In this document: positions 48,130 through 57,562 of the stretch, piece after piece
Position numbering within the stretch: the first letter of the stretch is position 1
Layout: each line of letters begins with the position of its first letter
NCBI RefSeq assembly: GCF_900184795.1
Contig: NZ_FXXN01000027.1
Coordinates: 227,296 to 291,295, forward strand
Direction: 5' to 3'
DNA: 64,000 bases
DNA from: Magnetospirillum sp. 15-1
GTDB taxonomy: Bacteria > Pseudomonadota > Alphaproteobacteria > Rhodospirillales > Magnetospirillaceae
The notes under the pieces: model-generated
Seen by the model: the letters and a program-made list of their open reading frames with translations, nothing else
Told to the model about the DNA's origin: nothing
Database searches by the model: none
Program-made: the position numbers and the translations under genes

Positions 48130-49977
48130 TCAGCCTCCGGTGGCCTTGGAGGCTTCCTCGGCGAACTGCATGGCGTAGAGGCGGGCATAGACCCCGTCTT
48201 GGGCCAGCAGGGCGTTGTGGTCGCCGGATTCGATCACTCTGCCCTTATCCAGCACGTGGATCAGGTCGGCGTTGACCACGGTGGACAGGCGGTGGGCGAT
48301 GACGATGGTGGTCCGTCCCTTCATCAGCAGCTCCAGGGCGGTCTGCACCTGACGCTCGGATTCGGTGTCCAGCGCGCTGGTGGCTTCGTCCAGCAGCAGG
48401 ATGGGGGCGTTCTTCAGCATGGCCCGCGCGATGGCCAGACGCTGGCGCTGGCCGCCCGACAGGTTCAGGCCGCGTTCGCCCACCACGGTGTCGTAGCCCT
48501 CGGGCAGGCCGATGATGAAGTCGTGGGCGGCGGCCGAACGGGCGGCGGCCTCGATCTCCTCGTCGGTGGCGCCGAAGCGGCCATAGGCGATGTTGGCGCG
48601 GATGGTGTCGTCGAACAGGGTGATTTCCTGGCTGACCAGGGCGATCTTGCCACGCAGCGAGGACAGCCCGACGGTACGCACGTCCTGGCCGTCCACCAGC
48701 ACGTGGCCGTCGGTGACGTCGTAGAAGCGGGGCAGCAGGTTCAGCACCGTGGATTTGCCGGCGCCCGAGGGGCCGACCAGGGCCACCGTCTTGCCGCCGG
48801 GTACGGCGAGGTCGATGCCGTCCAGCACAGCCTTGTTGCCGTCATAGGTGAAGAACACGCCCTCGAAACGGACATTGCCCTCGAGGACCACCAGTTCGGG
48901 GGCGGTTTCCTTCTCGACGATGGAGGGCTGGGTGTCCAGAACCGAGAAGGTGCGGGCCGCCGCCGCCAGACCTTCCTGCAGGTTGGTGTTCATGGAGGCG
49001 ATGGACTTGATGGGGCGATAGGCCAGCATCAGGGCGGTGATGAACGAGAAGAAGGCGCCGGGCGTGGTCTCGCCTTCCACCACCCGCGTGCCGCCGTACA
49101 GGATCACCACGGTGATGGCGATGCCGCCCAGCAACTCCATGATGGGCGACGAGGCCGAGCGCACGCGGGCCGCCTTGTAGATCAGGTCCTGCAGCATCTC
49201 GACCAGGGCGTTGACCTTGCGCTTCTCGTAATTCTCCATGCCATAGGCCTTGACCACCCGGATGCCCTGGACCGCCTGCTCCAGATAGGTGGTCAGCTGG
49301 CCCATGTGCTCCTGGGTGTTGGCGGTCACCTTGCGCATGCGCCGGCCCAGCTTGCGGATGGGCAGGATGGCGATGGGGAAGATGAAGAAGGTCCAGGCCG
49401 ACAGCCGCCAGTCCTGATAGAACATGGCGCCGATCAGGAAGAGCACCGACGAGGCGTCCTTGCCCGCGCCGGTCAGGGCGTCGGACACCGCGAAGCGCAT
49501 CTGCGAGATGTCGTTGGTCAGGCGCGACAGGATGCGGCCGGTGGAATTGGCGTGGAAGAAGGCGACGTCGAGGCGCATCAGGTGGGCGAACAGCCGCGAC
49601 TGCATGTCGGCGATGACCCGGAGGCCCACCTTGGACAGGAACACCGCCTCGCCGTAATTGCACACCGACTTGACCGCGAAGGTGGCCAGCACGGCGGCGG
49701 CCAGCGGCACCAGGAATTCGGGACGCTTCTCGGTGAAGATCTTGTTGACCACCGGGTCCATCAGCAGGGCGTAGCCCGCATTGGCGGCGGCGCCCACCAC
49801 CATGCAGAACACGGCGGCCATCACCTTGCCCAGGTAGGGGCGCATGCCCTCGTTGAAGAGGCGGCGCACCAACACCCAGGTGGAATGATCGAAGGAAATC
49901 TTCTGATTGCTCAACGGATTGACGATCCCTGCCAGCTTATGCGGCCGGACCATATCACGGCGCAGGGCGCCATCCAA
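48130..49977 (-). CDS. msbA: Lipid A export ABC transporter MsbA
   Basis: A 615-aa half-transporter with six membrane segments and an ATPase domain: Walker A GPSGAGKST, signature LSGGQRQR, Walker B ILLLDEATS and the H-loop in IAHRLS. It flips core-lipid A across the inner membrane. It is the first gene of the operon running through DUF374, waaA, lpxK and lpxL. The start is uncertain: ATG at 49977 or 49953, neither with a good ribosome-binding site. Confidence 0.92.
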   Translation of the reverse strand: MDGALRRDMVRPHKLAGIVNPLSNQKISFDHSTWVLVRRLFNEGMRPYLGKVMAAVFCMVVGAAANAGYALLMDPVVNKIFTEKRPEFLVPLAAAVLATFAVKSVCNYGEAVFLSKVGLRVIADMQSRLFAHLMRLDVAFFHANSTGRILSRLTNDISQMRFAVSDALTGAGKDASSVLFLIGAMFYQDWRLSAWTFFIFPIAILPIRKLGRRMRKVTANTQEHMGQLTTYLEQAVQGIRVVKAYGMENYEKRKVNALVEMLQDLIYKAARVRSASSPIMELLGGIAITVVILYGGTRVVEGETTPGAFFSFITALMLAYRPIKSIASMNTNLQEGLAAAARTFSVLDTQPSIVEKETAPELVVLEGNVRFEGVFFTYDGNKAVLDGIDLAVPGGKTVALVGPSGAGKSTVLNLLPRFYDVTDGHVLVDGQDVRTVGLSSLRGKIALVSQEITLFDDTIRANIAYGRFGATDEEIEAAARSAAAHDFIIGLPEGYDTVVGERGLNLSGGQRQRLAIARAMLKNAPILLLDEATSALDTESERQVQTALELLMKGRTTIVIAHRLSTVVNADLIHVLDKGRVIESGDHNALLAQDGVYARLYAMQFAEEASKATGG

Positions 49978-50024
49978 ACGAAACGGCGGCCAGGCGCCCG
50001 GAGGGGCGCGCCCGGCGAGGGGCC

Positions 50025-50064
50025 GGAAAACGAAACGGCCGCCGTTGATGACAACGGCGGCCGT
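50025..50064 (-). terminator. Intrinsic terminator of the bc1 operon
   Basis: ACGGCCGCCGTTG and CAACGGCGGCCGT pair perfectly (13 bp, 4-nt loop). On the minus strand the stem is followed by TTCGTTTTCC. It lies 51 bp after the cytochrome stop codon. Confidence 0.9.
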
Positions 50065-50114
50065 CCGTATGGCGCGCGAACCGGGGGGCGGGCCGCCCCA
50101 AGGTCGCAGACCTC

Positions 50115-52112
50115 TTAGTGCAGGTCCTTCCAGATCTGGCGCTTCAGGGCGTACATCAGAGCGGTCAGTACACCCAGGAACACCATCACCTTGACGCCCA
50201 GGGACTTGCGGGCGTCCAACTCGGGCTCGGCGGCCCAGTTGAGGAAGGTCACGATGTCGTAAGCCACCTGTTCCTTGGTCGCCTTGGTGCCATCGGCATA
50301 GCTGACGATGTCATCCATGATCGGCGACGGCATGCTGATGGCGTTGCCGGGGAAGTAGTGGTTGAAGAACTTGCCCTCGGGGATCGCATGACCCTCGGGA
50401 GCGGCGTCCTCGTACCCCAGCATCAGCGAGTAGACGTAGTTGGGGCCGTTGGGACGGGCCTTGTTCATCAGCGACAGGTCGGGCGGCAGGGCGCCGCCAT
50501 TGGCGGCCTGGGCGGCCTTCTCGTTGGGGAAGGGGGCCACGATGCGGTCCGACGGACGGGCGGGGCGGTTGTTGACCACGCCTTCGTCGTTGGGCTGATC
50601 GGGGACTTCCTTCTCGGCGGCGAAGGCCTTGATCTCGTCATCGGTGAAGCCGATGTCGGCCAGGTTGCGGTAGGACACCAGCTTCATGGCGTGGCAGTTG
50701 GAGCACACGTCATGAAACACCTGCCAGCCGCGCTTCAGGGCCGCCTTGTCGTGCTTGCCGAACAGGCCCTCCCACGAGAAAGCCTGGGCCGGCTTCTTGA
50801 ACTCCGGCATGCCGGCGCTGCTGGCCTGGGCCTCGCCGCCGAAACCGGCCAGACCGACCATCATCATGGCGATGAGGGCGGCGGCCTTGACCACCGGCTG
50901 AGCGATGGAGGCGGGCAGGGGCCTGGGCTTCTCGATGCGCGACAGCAGCGGCAGGATCACCAGGAAGTGGGCGAAGTAGTAGGCGGTGCAGAACTGACCG
51001 ACCTTGATCAGGATGCCTTCGGCCGGCTTGCCGCCCACATAGCCCAGCACCAGGCAGTCCACCAGGAATAGCCAGAAGAACTGGCGGTACAGCGGACGGA
51101 ACTTGGCCGAGCGCACCTTGGAGCTGTCCAGCCACGGCAGGGCGAACAGGATCAGGATGGCCGAGAACATGGCCAGCACGCCCTGCAGCTTGGCGGGCAG
51201 CAGCGGCAGGTCGAAGGTGAAGGCGCGCAGGATCGCGTAGAACGGCAGATAGTACCATTCGGGCACGATGTGCGGGGGGGTCACCATCGGGTTCGCCGGG
51301 ATGTAGTTGTCCGGCTCGCCGAAGAAGTTGGGCGCCCAGAACACGAAGGCCATGTAGAACATCAGGAACAGGCCGATGCCGTACAGATCCTTGATCGTGT
51401 AGTAGGGGTGGAAGGGGATCGAGTCCTGCGGACCCTTCATGTCGATGCCCAGCGGGTTGTTCGACTTGACGGTGTGCAGCGCCCAGACGTGCACGACGAC
51501 CAGCCCGACGATGACGAAGGGCAGCAGGAAGTGCAGCGCGAAGAAGCGGTTCAGGGTGGGGTTGTCCACCGAGAAGCCACCCCACAGCAGGGTCACGATG
51601 TGCTCGCCCACCACTGGGAAGGCCGAGAACAGGTTGGTGATCACCGTGGCGCCCCAGAAGGACATCTGGCCCCAGGGCAGCACGTAGCCCATGAAGCCGG
51701 TCGCCATCATCGCCAGGAAGATGGCGATGCCGACGAACCACAGGATCTCGCGCGGGGCCTTGTACGAGCCGTAGTACAGGCCGCGGAAGATGTGGATGTA
51801 CACCAGGATGAAGAACATCGAGGCGCCGTTGGCGTGCAGGTAGCGCAGCAGCCAGCCGTAGTTCACGTCACGCATGATGCGCTCGACCGAGTCGAACGCC
51901 AGCGAGGTGTGGGAGGAATAGTTCATGGCCAGGAACAGGCCGGTGAGGATCATGATGATCAGCATCACCGCGGCCAGCGAACCGAAGTTCCACCAGTAGT
52001 TCAGATTGCGGGGGGTCGGGTATTCGATAGCGCTGTGCTGCATCATCGAGAAGACGGGCAGGCGCTCTTCGATCCAGTTGACCACCTTGTTGTTGCTCTT
52101 GAAGTCGCTCAT
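50115..52112 (-). CDS. Fused cytochrome b/c1 (FbcH type)
   Basis: A 665-aa polyprotein. Residues 1 to about 404 are cytochrome b, with haem-ligand helices around [17 protein letters not shown] and [20 protein letters not shown] and the PEWY quinol-site motif. Residues 405-430 (starting [16 protein letters not shown] and ending EAQA) form an internal signal peptide, probably cut after A430. Cytochrome c1 follows with haem motif C470-S-N-C473-H474 and a C-terminal membrane anchor. The fused gene is known from Bradyrhizobium fbcH, where signal peptidase separates the two. It follows the Rieske gene by 11 bp. Confidence 0.93.
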   Translation of the reverse strand: MSDFKSNNKVVNWIEERLPVFSMMQHSAIEYPTPRNLNYWWNFGSLAAVMLIIMILTGLFLAMNYSSHTSLAFDSVERIMRDVNYGWLLRYLHANGASMFFILVYIHIFRGLYYGSYKAPREILWFVGIAIFLAMMATGFMGYVLPWGQMSFWGATVITNLFSAFPVVGEHIVTLLWGGFSVDNPTLNRFFALHFLLPFVIVGLVVVHVWALHTVKSNNPLGIDMKGPQDSIPFHPYYTIKDLYGIGLFLMFYMAFVFWAPNFFGEPDNYIPANPMVTPPHIVPEWYYLPFYAILRAFTFDLPLLPAKLQGVLAMFSAILILFALPWLDSSKVRSAKFRPLYRQFFWLFLVDCLVLGYVGGKPAEGILIKVGQFCTAYYFAHFLVILPLLSRIEKPRPLPASIAQPVVKAAALIAMMMVGLAGFGGEAQASSAGMPEFKKPAQAFSWEGLFGKHDKAALKRGWQVFHDVCSNCHAMKLVSYRNLADIGFTDDEIKAFAAEKEVPDQPNDEGVVNNRPARPSDRIVAPFPNEKAAQAANGGALPPDLSLMNKARPNGPNYVYSLMLGYEDAAPEGHAIPEGKFFNHYFPGNAISMPSPIMDDIVSYADGTKATKEQVAYDIVTFLNWAAEPELDARKSLGVKVMVFLGVLTALMYALKRQIWKDLH

Positions 52113-52123
52113 GACGGGTCCCC

Positions 52124-52678
52124 TCAGCCGATCCGGACGGTGGTGTCGGTGGTGAACTGATAAGGCGGCACCGGCAGGTTGGCCGGAGCGGGACCCTTGC
52201 GGATGCGGCCCGAGGTGTCGTAATGCGACCCATGGCACGGACAGAACCAGCCGCCGAACTCACCCTTGGGGTCGGCGGGCTTCTGGCCCAGCGGCACGCA
52301 GCCCAGATGGGTGCAGACGCCGATCAGGATCAGCCACTCGGGCTTCTTGGCGCGGTCGGCGTCGGCCTGCGGCTCGCGCAGGTCGGCCAGCGCCACCTTG
52401 CCGGCCTCGGCGATTTCCTCGGGCTGGCGATGCCGGATGAACACCGGCTTGCCGCGCCACACCACGGTGACGGATTGGCCCGGCTTGATGGCCGAGATGT
52501 CGACGTCGGTGGTGGAAAGCGCCAAAGTATCGGCGGCCGGGTTCATGCTATGCACGAACGGCCAAAGTGCCAAGCCAGTCCCGACCGCACCGACGGCGGA
52601 AGTGGCGTACAGCAGGAAATCCCGCCGTGTCTGCCCGTCCATCGACGAGGGCTGGGCATTGTGTGCCTGATCAGCCAT
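52124..52678 (-). CDS. petA: Rieske iron-sulfur subunit of cytochrome bc1
   Basis: A 184-aa protein anchored by a Tat-type N-terminus ([17 protein letters not shown], uncleaved). The [2Fe-2S] boxes are C122-T-H124-L-G-C127 and C146-P-C148-H149-G-S, with C122, H124, C146 and H149 as ligands and C127-C148 as the disulfide. It accepts electrons from quinol and passes them to cytochrome c1. AGAGGA lies 6 nt upstream of the ATG, and a good promoter precedes it. Confidence 0.96.
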   Translation of the reverse strand: MADQAHNAQPSSMDGQTRRDFLLYATSAVGAVGTGLALWPFVHSMNPAADTLALSTTDVDISAIKPGQSVTVVWRGKPVFIRHRQPEEIAEAGKVALADLREPQADADRAKKPEWLILIGVCTHLGCVPLGQKPADPKGEFGGWFCPCHGSHYDTSGRIRKGPAPANLPVPPYQFTTDTTVRIG

Positions 52679-52712
52679 GATTAATCCTCTTGTTGGCCCG
52701 CGGAAGCGCGAC

Positions 52713-52741
52713 TATTAACCACATCGTCCGAGTCGATTCAA
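52713..52741 (-). promoter_or_regulatory. Likely promoter of the petA-cytochrome b/c1 operon
   Basis: On the minus strand TTGAAT and TTAATA are 17 nt apart, close to the sigma-70 consensus. The -10 box ends 35 bp before the petA ATG, leaving a short leader. Confidence 0.6.
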
Positions 52742-52830
52742 CAGCCGTCTCGACCTCCATGCGCGGAAGCTAATATGATGCGCCGCAAGGCGCTATCGCA
52801 CCGCACAAGAATTCACAGCCGAGACATACT

Positions 52831-53310
52831 TTGGATCTTCTCCGCCTTGCCCTCTATCAGCCGGACATTCCACAGAACGCGGGAACACTTCTGCGGCTGT
52901 CCGCCTGCCTGGGCGTGGCGGTCGATATAATCGAACCCTGCGGCTTTGTCCTTGATGAACGTAAAATCCGGCGCGCGGGAATGGACTATATTGAACAGGC
53001 CCGTTACACCCGCCATTCGTCGTGGGAGGCCTTCGTTGCCACCTTGACCTCTGGGGGGCGGCGACTGGTGCTGCTTACCACCGGTGGCGAGGTGCGTCAT
53101 GACCGCTTTCCTTTCGCTCCCGGCGACACCATCATGGTCGGACGGGAAAGCTCCGGGGTGCCGGCGGCGGTGTCCGAGCGGGCCGAGGCGCGTATCCGCA
53201 TCCCCATGCGGGCGGCGGCGCGATCGCTGAACGTGGCGGTGGCGGCGGCCATCGCCACCGCCGAGGCTTTGCGGCGCCTGGAGGGATTTCCGGACGAGGA
53301 GAGGCAATAA
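52831..53310 (+). CDS. trmL: tRNA (cytidine(34)-2'-O)-methyltransferase TrmL
   Basis: A 159-aa SPOUT-fold methyltransferase for the wobble base of leucine tRNAs. LALYQPDIPQNAGTLLRL at the start, IMVGRESSGVP (SAM knot) and IPMRAAARSLNVAVAAAI at the end are diagnostic. The start is TTG at 52831; no ATG fits the conserved beginning. Transcribed divergently from petA. Confidence 0.92.
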   Translation: MDLLRLALYQPDIPQNAGTLLRLSACLGVAVDIIEPCGFVLDERKIRRAGMDYIEQARYTRHSSWEAFVATLTSGGRRLVLLTTGGEVRHDRFPFAPGDTIMVGRESSGVPAAVSERAEARIRIPMRAAARSLNVAVAAAIATAEALRRLEGFPDEERQ

Positions 53311-53312
53311 TC

Positions 53313-54011
53313 ATGAGCGTTGATACCGTCCGCCATTGGGACAACGACCGCGCCGCCGCCTATGACAAGCGGGTGCGGGAAGCCATTCCCGGCTATGACG
53401 CCCTGCACGTCCTGTCGTGCCAGATCGTCGCCGAGACCACCGGCGGCAAGGGCCGTGCCCTGGTGATCGGCGCCGGGACCGGCGCCGAATGCGTCGCCCT
53501 GGCCGACAGCTGTCCCAATCTTTCGGTGGTGGGCGTCGATCCCAGCAAGGAGATGCTCGACCACGCCGAATCCAAGGTGAAGGACCGCGACCTCACCGGC
53601 CGGGTGCGGCTTTATCCCGTCAAGGTCGGCGCCCTGCCCAAGTTCGAGCCCTTCGACGCCGCCACCCTGCTCCTGGTAATGCATTTCCTGCCCGATGACG
53701 GCGCCAAGAAGACCCTGCTGGAGGAGGTGGCGGCCCACCTGAAGCCGGGGGCTCCCCTGGTTCTGGCCGACCTGTTCGGAACCTGGAGCGATGCCTGGCA
53801 GCAGCAGTTGCGCGCCTGGTGGCGCCACCTGCAACTGGCGGCGGGCATTCCCGAGGTGGAGGTGGAAAAGGGCTTTCGCCACGTGGACCGCGATATCTTC
53901 CCGCTGACCGAGGCCCGCCTCGCCGAGTTGCTGGCCGAAACCGGTTTCGGTCTGCCGGAACCCTATTTTCGCGCGCTGTGTTTCGGCGGCTGGGTGGCGC
54001 GGAAAATTTAG
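53313..54011 (+). CDS. Class I SAM-dependent methyltransferase
   Basis: A 232-aa methyltransferase of the methyltransferase-12/25 type. Motif I is LVIGAGTGAECVALA, followed by VVGVDPSKEMLDHAE. It follows trmL by 2 bp and has GAGGAG ahead of its ATG. The C-terminal half ends in a GLPEPYFRALCFGGW stretch. Substrate not predictable. Confidence 0.8.
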   Translation: MSVDTVRHWDNDRAAAYDKRVREAIPGYDALHVLSCQIVAETTGGKGRALVIGAGTGAECVALADSCPNLSVVGVDPSKEMLDHAESKVKDRDLTGRVRLYPVKVGALPKFEPFDAATLLLVMHFLPDDGAKKTLLEEVAAHLKPGAPLVLADLFGTWSDAWQQQLRAWWRHLQLAAGIPEVEVEKGFRHVDRDIFPLTEARLAELLAETGFGLPEPYFRALCFGGWVARKI

Positions 54012-54520
54012 CTCCCGCCCAGCAAGCCGTCGATTTCCACCTGGGCCATGGCGCGGTCCGAGCCGTGGATGATGGCGTTGGCACAGTCCATCAGGGCCTG
54101 GGCGGCGCGGCTGATGGCCTTGACGTGCTCGGTGGTCAGCGCCGGGTCGGCGCCGGTGACGATTTCGTCCTCCAGCTTGGCGACCCCACCCAGAATCAGC
54201 GTGTTCAGGTGGTTGATGGTCTCCTCGAAGGGACGGCGGAACTTGGTGGGGACGCGCTCATACGCCTCCACCGCCAGCTGCTTGTCCTTGAAGGTGGAGT
54301 CGGCGAAGTGCTCCTGGTAGCTCTTGGGCTGCCACATCTTGCACTCCTCGATCATGTCCGGCATGTCCGGGACCATGTCGAGCAGCATGACGATCTCGTT
54401 GAAGTGGTTGAGGTAATCGGTGGCAAGCAGAGTCTGGGCGCTGATATTGGTGCCGCCGACCCTGGCAACGTATTCCTCGAAGGCTGCCCGCTCTTCCGGC
54501 GGAATATCAGATTCCGACAC
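54008..54520 (-). CDS. Conserved protein of unknown function with FliM-like C-terminal peptide
   Basis: A 170-aa helical protein. The GTG at 54520 is chosen because GGAGGGG lies directly upstream with good spacing. The body has LNHFNEIVMLLDMVPDMPDM and FRRPFEETINHLNTLI. Its last residues, AQVEIDGLLGGS, resemble the CheY-binding peptide of FliM (EIDALL-type) and the end of CheZ in this window. I do not recognise the family; a link with chemotaxis is only a suggestion. It overlaps the methyltransferase stop by 4 bp. Confidence 0.7.
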   Translation of the reverse strand: MSESDIPPEERAAFEEYVARVGGTNISAQTLLATDYLNHFNEIVMLLDMVPDMPDMIEECKMWQPKSYQEHFADSTFKDKQLAVEAYERVPTKFRRPFEETINHLNTLILGGVAKLEDEIVTGADPALTTEHVKAISRAAQALMDCANAIIHGSDRAMAQVEIDGLLGGS

Positions 54521-54609
54521 TACCCCTCCTGGAGCCCACCAATTCCCCTGCCTCATCCTTGCGCCATGAGGGCGATAAATTCAAGAGCCCATGGCCCGGC
54601 ATGGGGCGA

Positions 54610-55068
54610 TCAGACCCGATGATACGGGTGTCCGGTCAAGATGGAATGGGCCCGCCACAACTGTTCGGCCAGCAGGGCGCGGACCAGCATGTGCGGCCAG
54701 GTCATGCGTCCGAAGGACAGCAGCAGGTCGGCCCTGTCCCGCACCGCCTCGCCGTGGCCGTCGGCGCCGCCGATCAGGAAGGCGACATCCTGGGCGCCGC
54801 CGTCGCGCCAGTCGCGCAGCCTGGCGGCGAAATCCACCGAGCCCATGTCGCGGCCCCGTTCGTCCAGGGCAACCACCCTGGCGCCCTCCGGGATGGCGGC
54901 CAGCAGCAGTTCCGCCTCGCGCGCCTTCAACTGAGGGCCGGCGAGGGGGCGCTTCTCCTCCACCTCCTTGAGGATGGGCGGCGGGCTGAGGCGGCGGCAA
55001 TACTGGCGGAACAGGTCCTGCTCCGGCCCGGCCTTGGCCTTGCCCACCGCCGCGATCAGCAGGCGCAT
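54610..55068 (-). CDS. rlmH: 23S rRNA (pseudouridine1915-N3)-methyltransferase RlmH
   Basis: A 152-aa SPOUT methyltransferase acting on the 70S ribosome. Family elements are [12 protein letters not shown] at the start, [16 protein letters not shown] in the middle, FLIGGADGH (SAM knot) and the C-terminal [17 protein letters not shown]. It overlaps the rsfS stop by one base (TGATG). Confidence 0.96.
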   Translation of the reverse strand: MRLLIAAVGKAKAGPEQDLFRQYCRRLSPPPILKEVEEKRPLAGPQLKAREAELLLAAIPEGARVVALDERGRDMGSVDFAARLRDWRDGGAQDVAFLIGGADGHGEAVRDRADLLLSFGRMTWPHMLVRALLAEQLWRAHSILTGHPYHRV

Positions 55069-55586
55069 CAGCCCTGTTCGATCGCCTTGGCGCGCACGGC
55101 GCTGGCGGTGGGGGCGTCCGCCTTGGCTTCGAGCGCACCCCACATCTTTTCCAGATTGTAGAAGGCGCGGACCTCGGGGCGGAACAGGTGGACGATGATG
55201 TCGCCCCCGTCGACCAGCACCCAGTCGCACTGGGGCATGCCCTCGATGGTGACCCGCTGCCCGGCCTGCTTCAGGGCCTTCTCCACGTGGTCGGCCATGG
55301 CGCCCACCTGACGTTGCGACTTGCCGGTGGCGATGACCATGGTGTCGGTGATGGAGGTGCGGCCCTTGAGGTCGAGAACGACCACGTCCTCGGCCTTGTG
55401 GTCGTCCAGGGTGGCCGCGACGATCTCGGCCAGGCTCGGGGCCGGAACGGGGGCGGGAGCGGGGGCGGATTCGGCCTTGGCGGCGGGCTTGCGTGCTATG
55501 GGTCTCTCCTGTTGCGGATGGCGGTGGACGAAGCGGCGTGGCGCCGGATGTGCAGGAACACCCAGGCGGGCGGCCGTCCTTGCCAC
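55068..55586 (-). CDS. rsfS: Ribosomal silencing factor RsfS
   Basis: A protein of up to 172 aa that binds L14 and blocks subunit joining in starvation. The domain runs from [16 protein letters not shown] through [16 protein letters not shown] to [24 protein letters not shown]. The listed start is a GTG at 55586 with no ribosome-binding site and a 91-bp overlap with nadD. A better-placed candidate is an ATA at 55499, with AGGAGA upstream and an ATAG overlap with the nadD stop, giving 143 aa. Confidence 0.9.
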   Translation of the reverse strand: MARTAARLGVPAHPAPRRFVHRHPQQERPIARKPAAKAESAPAPAPVPAPSLAEIVAATLDDHKAEDVVVLDLKGRTSITDTMVIATGKSQRQVGAMADHVEKALKQAGQRVTIEGMPQCDWVLVDGGDIIVHLFRPEVRAFYNLEKMWGALEAKADAPTASAVRAKAIEQG

Positions 55587-56107
55587 AAAAATCGGGCTCT
55601 CGACGAAGGCAGGCGGCAGCCGGCGAAGCGATGGGCCGCCCGTCCCCCCAAGGTTCGGGCAGAATAGGGGCCACGGGCCAGAATCGCAACCGGGACCGAC
55701 CGGAAGATGCTCTCCCAGCGATGCCAGCGGTGGAATCCGGCCAGATTATCGGCCCCCATCAGCCAGACGAAGCGGATGCGGGGGAAGCGCCGCCGCAGCA
55801 CCTCCAAGGTGTCGGCGGTATAGCGGGTCCCCAGATCGGTCTCGATGGTGGTGGGGCGCAAGCGGGGGTGGTCGCCACAGATGGCTTCGGCCGAGGCGAG
55901 GCGTTCGCCCAGCGGCGCCATGCCCGCCTCGGGCTTCAGCGGATTCTGCGGACTGACCAGCAGCCAGACCTCGTCCAGGCCGAGCAGCCGGAGCGCCAGC
56001 AGGGCGATGTGCCGATGCCCGTCATGGGCCGGGTTGAACGAGCCGCCCAGCAGCCCGACCAGTGCCCCGTGCCGCCCGCCCCAGGGATTAAGCCTCGGGC
56101 GGGTCAT
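55496..56107 (-). CDS. nadD: Nicotinate-nucleotide adenylyltransferase NadD
   Basis: A 203-aa enzyme of NAD synthesis. [14 protein letters not shown] contains the nucleotidyltransferase HxGH-type motif (here HDGH), and [17 protein letters not shown] is the family block. The ATG at 56107 gives a normal N-terminus; the open frame upstream runs into a repeat. Coupled to rsfS downstream, as in many Proteobacteria. Confidence 0.94.
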   Translation of the reverse strand: MTRPRLNPWGGRHGALVGLLGGSFNPAHDGHRHIALLALRLLGLDEVWLLVSPQNPLKPEAGMAPLGERLASAEAICGDHPRLRPTTIETDLGTRYTADTLEVLRRRFPRIRFVWLMGADNLAGFHRWHRWESIFRSVPVAILARGPYSARTLGGRAAHRFAGCRLPSSRARFLWQGRPPAWVFLHIRRHAASSTAIRNRRDP

Positions 56108-56130
56108 GACGGTATCGTTTTTTCCAGAGA

Positions 56131-56259
56131 CACGGATGGACGCGGATGCCGGCCATGCCGGCCACGGATGGGCGGCGGGGAGGAAACGGGGGGTACCCTT
56201 TTTCCAGTCCGATCCGTGTCCATCCGTGAGCGCGAAGCGCAATCCGTGTTCATCCGCGT
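56131..56259. repeat. ATCCGTG-type interspersed repeat with inverted copies
   Basis: ATCCGTGTCCATCCGTG at 56212-56228 has an inverted partner at 56131-56147 (one mismatch in 17) and a degenerate direct copy at 56242-56258. A GCCGGC palindrome lies inside. It fills the gap between proA and nadD (56108-56273). CACGGATG-type repeats are common in proteobacterial intergenic DNA. Confidence 0.65.
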
Positions 56260-56273
56260 TCCTTGGGCGAAGC

Positions 56274-57542
56274 TCAGCCGGGCCTGGTCTGCCCGTTGCC
56301 CTTCACCACGTATTTGAAGGTGCAGAGCTGTTCGACGCCGACCGGGCCGCGGGCGTGCATCTTGCCGGTGGAAATGCCGATCTCGGCGCCCATGCCGAAT
56401 TCGCCGCCATCGGCGAACTGGGTCGAGGCGTTCCACAGCACGATGGCGGAATCGCAGCCGTTCAGGAAGGTCTGGGCGGCGCCCGCGTCCTCGGTGATGA
56501 TCGCCTCGGTATGGTGCGAGCCGTAGGTGTTGATGTGTTCCACCGCCGCGGCCACGCCGTCGACCACCTTCACCGAGATGACGGCATCCAGGTATTCGGT
56601 GCTCCAGTCGGCTTCGGATGCCGGCAAGGTGCGGCAATCGGCCTCCTGGGCCAGATGGTCGCCCCTGACCTCGCAACCCGCGTCGATCAGCATGGAGACC
56701 AGGGGCTTGAGGTGAGTCTTGGCGCAGGCGGCATCCACCAGCAGCGTCTCGGTGGCGCCGCAGACGCCGGTGCGGCGCATCTTGGCGTTGAGCACCACCG
56801 CCTTGGCCATGTCCAGATCGGCGGCCTTATCCACATAGGTGTGGCAGATGCCTTCCAGGTGCTGGAACAGCGGGATGCGGCTCTCGGCCACCACGCGCTC
56901 CACCAGCGACTTGCCGCCGCGCGGCACGATGACGTCGATGTAGTCGGCGAGGCGCAGCATGACGCCCACCGCCTCGCGGTCGGTGGTCGGCACCATCTGC
57001 ACCGCGTCGGCCGGCAGGCCGCAGGCGGTGAAGCCGCCTTTCAGCGCCGTCAGGATGGCCTGGGACGAGTGGAAGCTTTCCGAGCCGCCGCGCAGGATGG
57101 TGGCGTTGCCGGACTTGAGGCACAGGGCGGCGGCGTCGGCGGTAACGTTGGGGCGGCTTTCATAAATGATGCCGATCACGCCCAGCGGCACGGCGACGCG
57201 GGCGATGTGCATGCCGTTGGGCCGGGTCCATTCCGCCAGCGAACGGCCCACCGGATCAGGCAGGCGGGCGATGTCCTCCAGCCCCTTGGCCATGGCCTCG
57301 ACACGCGCCACGTTGAGCATCAGGCGGTCGAGCATGGCCGCCGAAAGACCCTTGGCCTCGCCCGCCGCCATGTCCTTGGCGTTGGCCTCCAGGATCAGCC
57401 CGGTATCGATGCGGATGGCCTGAGCCGCCGCCCGCAATGCCTTGTCCTTGTCCGCCGACGGCGCCAGGGCGAGACTCCGGGCGGCGGCGCGGGCGCGCTT
57501 GCCCAGGTCGGTCATCAGGGTCTGGAGGTCGGTGCTGTTCAT
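56274..57542 (-). CDS. proA: Gamma-glutamyl phosphate reductase ProA
   Basis: A 422-aa aldehyde dehydrogenase-fold enzyme reducing glutamyl phosphate to glutamate semialdehyde for proline. The catalytic cysteine is in [12 protein letters not shown], with [22 protein letters not shown] as the cofactor region. The second of two adjacent ATGs is chosen because GAGG has better spacing to it. The preceding gene is the amidase, with proB before that. Confidence 0.95.
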   Translation of the reverse strand: MNSTDLQTLMTDLGKRARAAARSLALAPSADKDKALRAAAQAIRIDTGLILEANAKDMAAGEAKGLSAAMLDRLMLNVARVEAMAKGLEDIARLPDPVGRSLAEWTRPNGMHIARVAVPLGVIGIIYESRPNVTADAAALCLKSGNATILRGGSESFHSSQAILTALKGGFTACGLPADAVQMVPTTDREAVGVMLRLADYIDVIVPRGGKSLVERVVAESRIPLFQHLEGICHTYVDKAADLDMAKAVVLNAKMRRTGVCGATETLLVDAACAKTHLKPLVSMLIDAGCEVRGDHLAQEADCRTLPASEADWSTEYLDAVISVKVVDGVAAAVEHINTYGSHHTEAIITEDAGAAQTFLNGCDSAIVLWNASTQFADGGEFGMGAEIGISTGKMHARGPVGVEQLCTFKYVVKGNGQTRPG

Positions 57543-57562
57543 CATGTCCTCACGTTACTCAA

